Origin: Armatimonadota bacterium
GTDB taxonomy: Bacteria > Armatimonadota > SYMT01
NCBI GenBank assembly: GCA_020696885.1
Contig: JAJFMS010000176.1
Span: 1-6,977 of the forward strand
Reading direction: 5' to 3'
Length of the DNA: 6,977 bases
Positions 1-5,734 of this stretch are shown in pieces (position 1 is the stretch's first letter; each line of letters begins with the position of its first letter). The position numbers were made by a program, and so were the translations under genes. The notes under the pieces were generated by a model that was not told where the DNA came from, ran no database searches, and worked only from the letters and a program-made list of their open reading frames with translations.

Positions 1-1076
1 CCCACGGTGGTGAGGTGCAGGCCGGTGCGGTCCACCAGCGTCGGCACTTCCACGATGGCGTTTGGTGGCAGGTTGGTGATCGCGCCGTTATTCGGCATGT
101 TGCCGTAGACCACGCTCGGCTTCCCGGTCACCACGGAGTGGATGATGATGCTTCCATACTCGTGGCTCTTCCGCACCTCGATCGCGTCGTCGGACCGGCT
201 GAATGTCTTCATCCGCTCGAACTCGTCCACGATGCCGTCGCACCGGCGGAGGTACTCGTCGATCGGCACGTCGAAGCGCTCGATCACCTCGTTCCCCCGG
301 GGGATGAAATAGGGGCAGTACTCCGCGTTGTGCTCGCTGGACTCCGTGATGAAGTAGCCGAGGCGCTTCATCAGCTCGTAGCGGACCTTGTTGGTCTTGA
401 AGACCTCGGGATCGTCCGCGGCGGCGAAGAGGCGCGGGTAGAGGTCCTTCCCCTCGTGCTCCAGGCGGAGGTAGAACGCCATGTGGTTGATTCCGGCGCA
501 GATGAACGCCACCTCGTCCGGGTTCACGTGGATGTCCCGCATGATCTGGTTCAACGTCCCCTGCACGCTGTGGCAGAGACCCACCGCGCGGACACCGCTG
601 GTCCGGGTGATGGTCTGCATGTTCATGCTCATCGGGTTGGAGTAGTTGAGCAGGATCGCCTGGGGGCAGAGCTCCTCCATGTCCCGGCAGAGGCCGGTGA
701 TCATCGGGTACGTGCGCAGCGCCCGGAAGAAGCCGCCGGGACCGGTGGTGTCCGCGATGGTGAAGTTGAGGCCATACTTCCGGGGGATCTCGAAGTCCAC
801 CAGCGTGGAGTCGAACCCACCGATCTGCACCATGTTGATGACGAAGTCCGCCCCTTCCAGCGCCTTCCGGCGGTCCTGCGTCGCCTCGATGGTGGGGGAG
901 GCGCCCAGGGCCTTCGCCACCTTGCGGCACAGGTTGGCGCCCACCTCCAGCCGCTCCGGGTCCACGTCCATGTACGAGAAGGTGGCGTCACGGAACTCTG
1001 GGTAACCGAGGATGTCCCCGGTGAGGTTTTTGGAAAAGACGACGCTGCCGGCGCCGATCATGGCGACTTTAATCAT
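1..1076 (-). CDS. melA: GH4 family alpha-galactosidase, MelA type (C-terminus cut by window edge)
   Basis: This is a probable cytoplasmic alpha-galactosidase that hydrolyses melibiose-like alpha-galactosides. GH4 enzymes use bound NAD and a divalent metal in a redox elimination-addition mechanism. The visible part is 358 codons starting at ATG 1076. Residues 2-20 form the Rossmann NAD-binding start (IGAGS at 7-11), and IADTTGPGG (107-115) and NYSNPMSMN (144-152) match GH4 blocks. The motif CHSV (168-171) is the form typical of GH4 alpha-galactosidases rather than phospho-glucosidases. Cys168 and His198 (in GINHMAFY, 195-202) are the expected metal ligands, and ESSEHNAEY (245-253) also matches E. 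coli MelA. That protein is about 450 residues, so roughly the last 90-100 are missing beyond base 1. An AGGGAA Shine-Dalgarno at 1082-1087 supports the start. The antiporter gene is divergent. No transporter or regulator for the sugar is visible. Family assignment is firm; the exact substrate is inferred. Confidence 0.93.
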   Translation of the reverse strand, partial: MIKVAMIGAGSVVFSKNLTGDILGYPEFRDATFSYMDVDPERLEVGANLCRKVAKALGASPTIEATQDRRKALEGADFVINMVQIGGFDSTLVDFEIPRKYGLNFTIADTTGPGGFFRALRTYPMITGLCRDMEELCPQAILLNYSNPMSMNMQTITRTSGVRAVGLCHSVQGTLNQIMRDIHVNPDEVAFICAGINHMAFYLRLEHEGKDLYPRLFAAADDPEVFKTNKVRYELMKRLGYFITESSEHNAEYCPYFIPRGNEVIERFDVPIDEYLRRCDGIVDEFERMKTFSRSDDAIEVRKSHEYGSIIIHSVVTGKPSVVYGNMPNNGAITNLPPNAIVEVPTLVDRTGLHLTTV

Positions 1077-1104
1077 CGGAGTTCCCTGAACACCCGGATG
1101 GCGG

Positions 1105-1160
1105 GTACGGATCGTACGTATCGAAGCGGCCCCCAGGGCCGTTGATTGCTTGAGATCAAG
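1105..1160. promoter_or_regulatory. Divergent control region with three stacked inverted repeats
   Basis: The gap between melA and the antiporter carries three short inverted repeats in a row. They are GTACG-GAT-CGTAC at 1105-1117, CGGCCC-CCA-GGGCCG at 1127-1141 and CTTGA-GA-TCAAG at 1149-1160. The first and third look like dyad operator half-sites; the middle one is a GC-rich hairpin with no T-run, so it is a poor intrinsic terminator. I could not find a convincing -35/-10 pair on either strand. The symmetry is seen directly; a regulatory role is inference. Confidence 0.4.
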
Positions 1161-1209
1161 ACCCGAGCGGATCATCCCTTACAGGCGTTTTGCCGTCAGG
1201 TCCCGGGCG

Positions 1210-1216
1210 AGGAGAG
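1210..1216 (+). promoter_or_regulatory. Ribosome binding site deciding the antiporter start
   Basis: AGGAGAG lies six bases before ATG 1223. It favours this start over the in-frame TTG at 1190, which would add eleven Pro/Gly/Arg-rich residues unlike the membrane-entry start usual for this family. Confidence 0.75.
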
Positions 1217-1222
1217 CCGGCA

Positions 1223-2773
1223 ATGCACGACGGAATCGATATCACACCCTTCATCTGGCTGCTGGTGGCGGCCTCGGTCGTCTCGATGCTTGCTCGCCGC
1301 ATCCGCGTGCCCTACTCGCTGGCCCTCGTGGTGACCGGGCTGCTCCTGGGCGCCCCGCACCTACTACCCGGGGCCCATCTGGAGCCGCATACCCTGTTTA
1401 CGGTTTTCCTGCCGCCTCTCCTTTTCGAGTCGGCCATCAACCTCCGGATTGATGCCCTGCGCCGCGACTGGCGGCCGATCGCGCTCTTTGCGCTGGGGGG
1501 CACGGTGCTCTCCACGGTGGTGGTGGGCGGCCTCACCGCGTGGCTGCTCCGGGTGCCGCTGCCGGTGGCCCTCGTGTTCGGCGCCATCATCTCCCCCACG
1601 GATCCGATCTCCGTGATCGCGCTGTTCAAGCGCCTCGGGGTCGGACGGCGCCTGGCCTTGCTGGTGGAAGGCGAGAGCCTGCTGAACGATGGCGTCGCCG
1701 TGGTGATCTTCGGAGTCCTGGTGGAAGCGGTGTCGCGCAACACGCCGATCGACGGACTGGACAGCCTGCGCCAGTTCTTCACGGTGGTGGCGGGGGGCGC
1801 CGGGGTGGGGTTCGGGATCGGGCTGCTCATGTCCCGGGTCACTCGCTACTTCGATGATCACCTGCTGGAGATCATGCTCACCTTCATCGTGGCGTTCGGC
1901 TCCTACCTGGCCGCCGAGGGGGTTCACGTCTCGGGCGTCATCGCCGTAGTCACCGCGGGGCTGGTCATCGGCAACTACGGCATGGAGACCGGCATGTCGC
2001 CCGGCACGCGGCTGGCGGTCTCGGCCTACTGGGAGTATGCGGCCTTCGCGGCGAACTCCATCGTCTTCCTGCTGGTCGGGCTGGAAGTCAGCTACTTCCG
2101 GCTCTGGGAGAAAGTGCTGCCGATCTCGGCCGCCGTCGGCATCGTGCTGGCCGGACGAGCCATCTCCATCTACGTGCTCTCCTACTTCGGCAAGCACGTC
2201 GGGGCGAAGGTGCCGGCGCGCTGGCAGCACGTGCTGTTCTGGGGCGGCCTGCGCGGCGCGCTCTCGATGGCGCTGGTGCTGGGGCTCGCTCGCAGCTTCC
2301 CATACCGTGACCTCCTGGTCACGCTCACCTTCGGCGTGGTGCTCTTCTCTCTGCTCGCCCAGGGCCTCACTATGGAGCCTCTGCTGAAGCTGCTGCGCGT
2401 CACCGAACCGAAGCGCGAGGCGGAATATCAGCGTCTCAGCGGCTCACTCTACGGCATCCGTGCCGCGCTGGCCGAGGTGCAGCGGCTGCGCGCCAACGGC
2501 TTGGTGCCGCCGCAGGTATGCGAGCCGGTGGAGGCGGACTTCCGCGCTCGCATCCAGGATGCGGAGAAGGCCGTGGAGGAGCTCCACCTCAACAACGAGG
2601 CGCTGTTCGCATGTCAGGTGGCCGATGTGCGGCAGCGCGCGCTGGCCGCGGAGAAGAGCGCCCTGCAGGACGCGGCGCGCTCCGGCCTCATCGACGCGGA
2701 CGACCTGCGGGAACTGGAGGAGAACCTGGATGCGGAACTGGCCGAGCTGCAGAGCCAGGATGAGCAGCACTGA
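1223..2773 (+). CDS. CPA1 family Na+/H+ antiporter with long cytoplasmic tail
   Basis: This 516-residue inner-membrane protein probably exchanges cytoplasmic Na+ (or K+) for protons. Residues 1-390 hold about 12-13 hydrophobic segments. Family marks are FLPPLLFESAI (62-72), SPTDP (124-128), ESLLNDG (151-157) and FWGGLRGALSMAL (339-351), with the conserved Arg at 344. The Asn155-Asp156 pair is the ND form of the ion site, typical of electroneutral CPA1/NHE-type exchangers rather than the DD of electrogenic CPA2. Residues about 392-516 form a hydrophilic, strongly charged, Ala/Leu/Glu-rich tail, probably helical or coiled-coil, that could regulate or oligomerise the exchanger. It is divergent from the alpha-galactosidase gene and convergent with the secreted FN3-malectin gene, so it looks monocistronic. 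The similarity is to YjcE/NhaP-like proteins, but ion preference cannot be read from sequence. No defect is seen. Confidence 0.95.
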   Translation: MHDGIDITPFIWLLVAASVVSMLARRIRVPYSLALVVTGLLLGAPHLLPGAHLEPHTLFTVFLPPLLFESAINLRIDALRRDWRPIALFALGGTVLSTVVVGGLTAWLLRVPLPVALVFGAIISPTDPISVIALFKRLGVGRRLALLVEGESLLNDGVAVVIFGVLVEAVSRNTPIDGLDSLRQFFTVVAGGAGVGFGIGLLMSRVTRYFDDHLLEIMLTFIVAFGSYLAAEGVHVSGVIAVVTAGLVIGNYGMETGMSPGTRLAVSAYWEYAAFAANSIVFLLVGLEVSYFRLWEKVLPISAAVGIVLAGRAISIYVLSYFGKHVGAKVPARWQHVLFWGGLRGALSMALVLGLARSFPYRDLLVTLTFGVVLFSLLAQGLTMEPLLKLLRVTEPKREAEYQRLSGSLYGIRAALAEVQRLRANGLVPPQVCEPVEADFRARIQDAEKAVEELHLNNEALFACQVADVRQRALAAEKSALQDAARSGLIDADDLRELEENLDAELAELQSQDEQH

Positions 2774-2809
2774 TGGGAGTGTTGGAGGCGGAGCGCAGGC
2801 TAATCCGTA

Positions 2810-2840
2810 CGGTCAGGCTTGCGCGCGACCGCCCCCTTTT
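2810..2840 (+). terminator. Weak candidate terminator after the antiporter
   Basis: CGGTC (2810-2814) pairs with GACCG (2827-2831) across a twelve-base loop and is followed by CCCCCTTTT. The stem is short and the T-run modest and delayed by Cs, so this is a weak call. The longer inverted repeat further downstream may do the real work. Confidence 0.25.
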
Positions 2841-2882
2841 CGTGTGCAGCCAGTGCCCGCTCGGCTGGGCGCGTTCGAGTTC

Positions 2883-2985
2883 TTGACAGGATAACGGGAG
2901 TTTAGGGACTGGATCCGGGGAGATCGTGTTGAGCGCTGGCGCCCGGCGTCCCCATCCATCCTTCCCCATCCCGTTATCCTGTCAA
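2883..2985. repeat. Long imperfect inverted repeat between convergent genes
   Basis: The 17-base arm TTGACAGGATAACGGGA at 2883-2899 returns as its exact reverse complement at 2969-2985. One mismatch further out, the pairing resumes for three more bases (2879-2881 with 2987-2989). Inside, 2906-2921 pairs with 2949-2961 if three bases are bulged, leaving a central loop of about 27 bases. The whole element could fold into one long hairpin. It lies between the ends of the antiporter and the FN3-malectin gene, so it may be a two-way terminator, a REP-like mRNA stabiliser or a MITE-like relic. No clear target-site duplication is visible at its ends. From memory, GACAGGAT-type repeats are common between genes in several environmental phyla, but I cannot confirm that here. 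Confidence 0.75.
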
Positions 2986-3002
2986 AAACCGTCCGTTACG
3001 GT
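2984..3002 (-). terminator. Candidate intrinsic terminator overlapping the FN3-malectin stop codon
   Basis: Read on the minus strand, ACCGT (3002-2998) and ACGGT (2992-2988) form a five-base stem around a five-base loop, followed directly by a run of five Ts (2988-2984). The stop codon TAA (2998-2996) lies within the hairpin. The stem is short, and the T-run runs into the arm of the larger inverted repeat, so the two structures would compete. Confidence 0.35.
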
Positions 3003-5458
3003 GCCGGCACCAGCTCGATGGCGCTCACCAGTGCGTTATCAACCACGCGGTTGAAGTTGACGCTGATCGGCGCGCCCGTGCTCGTAACAGTGAACTCCTT
3101 CACGATCGGCCGGTTCAACCCGCCCGCGGCCACCGCGATGTCGAAGTTCGTGAGCACGCGGCTGCCGTTGACGTCCACGTGGAACACGCGCGCGCCGGCC
3201 CAGAAGAAGCACTCCGCGAAGTGCAGCCGCAGCTTGTAGGTGCCCGCCGTCGCCGGCAGCGCGTAGCTGAAGCTGGTGCCGTACCGCACGCTGGTGTAGA
3301 GCGGGTCGGCGGTGGTGTTGAGGATGTCCCGCAGCGTGTAGTTCCATGGGGAGCCTCCGGTTGCGTACTGGTCCGCCGCAAACAGGCCGCTCGTGGTGGA
3401 GAATGCGGTCCCCCCTGCGTTGATCCGCAGGATCGTAGTACCGCTGCTCGGGGCCACCGGGGTGGCCGAGGCTTGTGCCGAGCTGTCGCTCTCTCCCGCC
3501 GCGTTGGAAGCGGTGACCACGTAGTAATACGTGGTGCCGTTCACCGCGGTGGTGTCCGTATAACCGGTGCCGGTCAGCCCGCTCGCGAGGGTTGCGTAGT
3601 CGCTCCCGCTGGTGATCGAGCGCTTGACGGTGTAGGCGGTCGCTCCTACGCTGGTGCTCCAGGTAAGGCTCACCTGGGCGTTGCCGGCGGTGGCCTGAAG
3701 CCCGGACGGTGCGACGGGCGGAGCCGGAGCCGGAGCCGGCCCGGAAGGGATGAGCTCGATGGCGCTGACCAGAGCATTGTCGATCACGCGGCTGAAGTTA
3801 ACGGTAATCGGCGCGCCGGTGGTGGTGACGTCGAACTCCTTCACAATCGGCCGGTTGAGCCCGCCCGTGGCCCCGGCAATGTCGAAGTTCGTCAGCGCGC
3901 GGCTGCCGTTGACGTCCACGTTGAACACCCGCCCACCCGCGTGGAAGAAGCACTCCGCGAAGTGCAGCCGCAGCTTGTAGCTCCCCGCGGCCGCCGGCAG
4001 CGAGTAACCGAAGCTGGTGCCGTACCGCACGTTCAGATAGAGCGAATCATCGGTGGTGTTCTGGATGTCCCGTGTGGTGTACTTCCAGGCGGAGCCGCCG
4101 GACGCGTACTGGTCCGCGCCGAAGACCCCACCGGCCCCGGTGAAGCTGCTGCCGCCGGCATTGACCCGGAGGGCGCCGGTCCCCGGGGCGGCCGGTGTGG
4201 CGGAGACCTGGGTGGAATTGCCGCTCTGTCCCCCCGCGCTGGAGGCGGTGACCACATAGTAGTAGGGGGTACCGTTGGTGGCGGCGGTATCCGAATACGA
4301 GGTGCCGGCGAGGCCGCTCGCGAGGGTCGCATAGCCGCTGCCGCTGGTGGTGGAGCGCTTCACCGCGTAGCTGGTCGCTCCGGCGCTGGTGCTCCAGGTA
4401 AGACCCACCTGGGCGTTGCCGGCGGTGGCCTCGAGGCCCGCAGGAGCGGCCGGCGCGGAGGCAGTGGGGGCGCCCGGGTAGCCGAGCTGGATCACCTCGA
4501 AGTCGCCGCCCTTCACGCGCTTGAGCGTGTCGATCTCCGCGTCGTTCCACCGCGGGTCCGGCGCGCCGCTCAGGAACCAGTTCCCCCCGTTATCCGCCAG
4601 GATCATCCCGTACCGCTTCAGCGCCCGCAGGATCACCTGGACATTGGGAGAGAAGCCGGAGATGTCATAGGACGCCTTCAAGCGGACGCGTGCTCCCATC
4701 GGGGGGCGGTTCACGTCCGTGGACGTGCTGGCAAAGTGCGTGGCCGGATAGACGTAGGCCTTGCGGGTGAGCACTGCGGTAAATCGGAGGGCGTGCCGGA
4801 TCTCGGCGAGCTCGACCGCCTCCTCATACCGCACCAGGCCCGGGAAGATCGGCAGCCCGGCCGCGTCCGCGGAGGTCCAGCCGGCCGGGCGCTGCGCGTT
4901 CGAACCGAGATTCCACACCGCGCCGCAGCTTGCGTTCCAACCAGAGCTGTTGGGGAAGGCATTAAACAACTCGTAGAGTCGGCCATTGTCCCGGTCCACC
5001 ACGATGACGTGCCGATCCCCGTAGCCGTTCGGACCTCCCTCCACCGGAGCATCCAGGGGCACCGGATACGGGCCGGGATCGCTCTCGGCCGGGTAGTCGG
5101 TGAAGGTGACCGGCACCTTCGCCTGCGCACCGGAAACGGTGACGTAGGGGATCCCCCAGGGCGCCCCGCCGTAGTAGGTGCCGAAGTCCGGGTGCAGCGC
5201 CGTGGTCAGCCCCATACTGCGGATGAGGTTGGCGGAGTTCGGATCGACCGGCGCGTTGGAGATGTCGTGGTTCCAGGCGTTATCCGGAGGGAGCACCTGG
5301 ACGCCGGCGAGGCTGCCGCCTACCACCGGATCGGTGGCGGCAGCGGCAGTGGCAGGGTGAACACCGGACTGGCCGGCCGAGCTGAGAGACAGCAGCAGGA
5401 GCACCAGCCCACCGGCAGCGGCGAGACGGCGCGAGGCGCGTGGTGAAGTTGATCGCAC
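2996..5458 (-). CDS. Secreted protein: unassigned N-terminal domain plus two FN3-malectin modules
   Basis: This 820-residue protein is probably exported and binds or acts on carbohydrate. An Arg-rich start, the hydrophobic run LAAAGGLVLLLLSL (12-25) and Ala-rich residues to about 41 form a signal peptide, probably Sec. Residues about 43-328 are a domain I recognise only as a recurrent type in secreted bacterial proteins (VLPPDNAWNHDIS at 55-67, GDRHVIVVDRDNGRLYELFN at 147-166, GLVRYEE at 207-213, SGAPDPRWND at 297-306). It has one cysteine (178) and no catalytic motif I can name. Then come FN3 (about 338-421), malectin/CBM57 (429-571, with LRLHFAECFF), a PAPAPAPP linker (574-581), FN3 (583-666) and malectin (677-818). 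No C-terminal anchor is seen. The start codon is GTG with a weak Shine-Dalgarno (GAGTGA, about 10 bases upstream), and no better in-frame start was found nearby. It ends convergently with the antiporter. Sugar binding is inferred from the malectin family. Confidence 0.9.
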   Translation of the reverse strand: MRSTSPRASRRLAAAGGLVLLLLSLSSAGQSGVHPATAAAATDPVVGGSLAGVQVLPPDNAWNHDISNAPVDPNSANLIRSMGLTTALHPDFGTYYGGAPWGIPYVTVSGAQAKVPVTFTDYPAESDPGPYPVPLDAPVEGGPNGYGDRHVIVVDRDNGRLYELFNAFPNSSGWNASCGAVWNLGSNAQRPAGWTSADAAGLPIFPGLVRYEEAVELAEIRHALRFTAVLTRKAYVYPATHFASTSTDVNRPPMGARVRLKASYDISGFSPNVQVILRALKRYGMILADNGGNWFLSGAPDPRWNDAEIDTLKRVKGGDFEVIQLGYPGAPTASAPAAPAGLEATAGNAQVGLTWSTSAGATSYAVKRSTTSGSGYATLASGLAGTSYSDTAATNGTPYYYVVTASSAGGQSGNSTQVSATPAAPGTGALRVNAGGSSFTGAGGVFGADQYASGGSAWKYTTRDIQNTTDDSLYLNVRYGTSFGYSLPAAAGSYKLRLHFAECFFHAGGRVFNVDVNGSRALTNFDIAGATGGLNRPIVKEFDVTTTGAPITVNFSRVIDNALVSAIELIPSGPAPAPAPPVAPSGLQATAGNAQVSLTWSTSVGATAYTVKRSITSGSDYATLASGLTGTGYTDTTAVNGTTYYYVVTASNAAGESDSSAQASATPVAPSSGTTILRINAGGTAFSTTSGLFAADQYATGGSPWNYTLRDILNTTADPLYTSVRYGTSFSYALPATAGTYKLRLHFAECFFWAGARVFHVDVNGSRVLTNFDIAVAAGGLNRPIVKEFTVTSTGAPISVNFNRVVDNALVSAIELVPAP
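3005..3718 (-). repeat. FN3-malectin module, copy 2
   Basis: Residues 581-818 repeat residues 336-571 of the same protein with an offset of 245-247 codons. The malectin parts agree at about three quarters of positions by eye. A 37-base stretch (3203-3239) is identical to the matching part of copy 1 (3944-3980). This points to an internal tandem duplication, or to gene conversion, within one reading frame. Confidence 0.9.
3746..4453 (-). repeat. FN3-malectin module, copy 1
   Basis: Residues 336-571 carry an FN3 domain (conserved GNAQV, LTW, YYYVVTAS) followed by a malectin domain (DQY, VRYGTSF, LRLHFAECFF, NFDIA, NRPIVKEF). These motifs recur in copy 2, which lies nearer the C-terminus. The copies are joined by a Pro-Ala linker encoded around 3715-3739. 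Confidence 0.9.
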
Positions 5459-5475
5459 AGTGGTTAATTCACTCG

Positions 5476-5507
5476 CGTCGAAGGTCCCTCGGGGAGGGCG
5501 TTCGACG
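5476..5507. promoter_or_regulatory. Hairpin in the leader of the FN3-malectin gene
   Basis: CGTCGAA (5476-5482) pairs with TTCGACG (5501-5507), and inside it CCCTC (5486-5490) pairs with GAGGG (5494-5498) around a three-base loop. The stem ends 17 bases before the GTG start on the minus strand. It has no T-run, so it looks more like an mRNA leader structure or operator than a terminator. The function is inferred. Confidence 0.45.
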
Positions 5508-5534
5508 GGTTGGTTAGTAGACCGGAAGCCGAGG

Positions 5535-5559
5535 CTGACCCGGTCAGGGCTTGGCCAAG
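5535..5559. promoter_or_regulatory. Two adjacent palindromes, candidate operators
   Basis: CTGACC-C-GGTCAG (5535-5547) has six-base arms around one base. Two bases on, CTTGGCCAAG (5550-5559) is a perfect ten-base palindrome. The second overlaps the -35 of the candidate promoter at 5551-5579, a position where a bound repressor would block transcription. No regulator gene is present in the window. Confidence 0.4.
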
Positions 5560-5579
5560 AAAAGCCTGTTTGCTATGTT
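5551..5579 (+). promoter_or_regulatory. Candidate sigma-70 promoter for the propeller gene
   Basis: TTGGCC (5551-5556) and TATGTT (5574-5579) are separated by 17 bases, and each matches the consensus at four of six positions. TG lies one base before the -10 (5571-5572), giving an extended -10. The region is visibly less GC-rich than the genes. It would give a leader of about 150 bases before ATG 5735. A second -10-like box, TATACT at 5694-5699, lacks a clear -35. Confidence 0.4.
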
Positions 5580-5723
5580 TTGGACGGCGGAAAACTGGGT
5601 AAGTTCCATGATTCTGCCCCATTTCGCTGAAACGACCCTGATGTAGGCGGCGTTGCCCGTTACCAGAGCAACCTCCAGCGAGGCTGCTACGTCTATACTG
5701 GAGAGAGCGCGGCATTATGCCGG

Positions 5724-5729
5724 GGAGGG
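5724..5729 (+). promoter_or_regulatory. Ribosome binding site deciding the propeller gene start
   Basis: GGAGGG lies five bases before ATG 5735. The alternative in-frame ATG at 5717 has GGAGAG nine bases upstream, but it would add MPGRAE in front of a signal peptide that is already well formed from 5735. Confidence 0.55.
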
Positions 5730-5734
5730 CGGAG

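Noticed and set aside
88..930. Minus-strand open frame of 280 codons inside melA
   Set aside because: It is in the wrong frame of the same strand. The GH4 motifs lie in the frame that starts at ATG 1076 and runs off the window edge.
1127..1141. Intrinsic terminator between melA and the antiporter
   Set aside because: The GC-rich stem lacks a T-run on either side and lies between two divergent starts, where a terminator would make little sense unless it is part of an attenuator.
15..1145. Plus-strand open frame of 376 codons opposite melA
   Set aside because: It is antisense to a clear GH4 reading frame. Its translation is rich in His, Val, Arg and Asp with no recognisable domain, a common artefact of high-GC coding DNA.
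1190..1222. Upstream TTG start for the antiporter
   Set aside because: It would add a Pro/Gly/Arg-rich leader without a good ribosome site. ATG 1223 has AGGAGAG at ideal spacing.
2883..2985. Full insertion sequence or active transposon
   Set aside because: It contains no open frame for a transposase and has no clear target-site duplication, so only a non-autonomous element or structural repeat is supportable.
3179..5446. Plus-strand open frame of 755 codons opposite the FN3-malectin gene
   Set aside because: It has no domains, a Gly/Arg/Val-rich composition and mirrors the duplicated modules. The opposite strand has a signal peptide and four recognisable domains.
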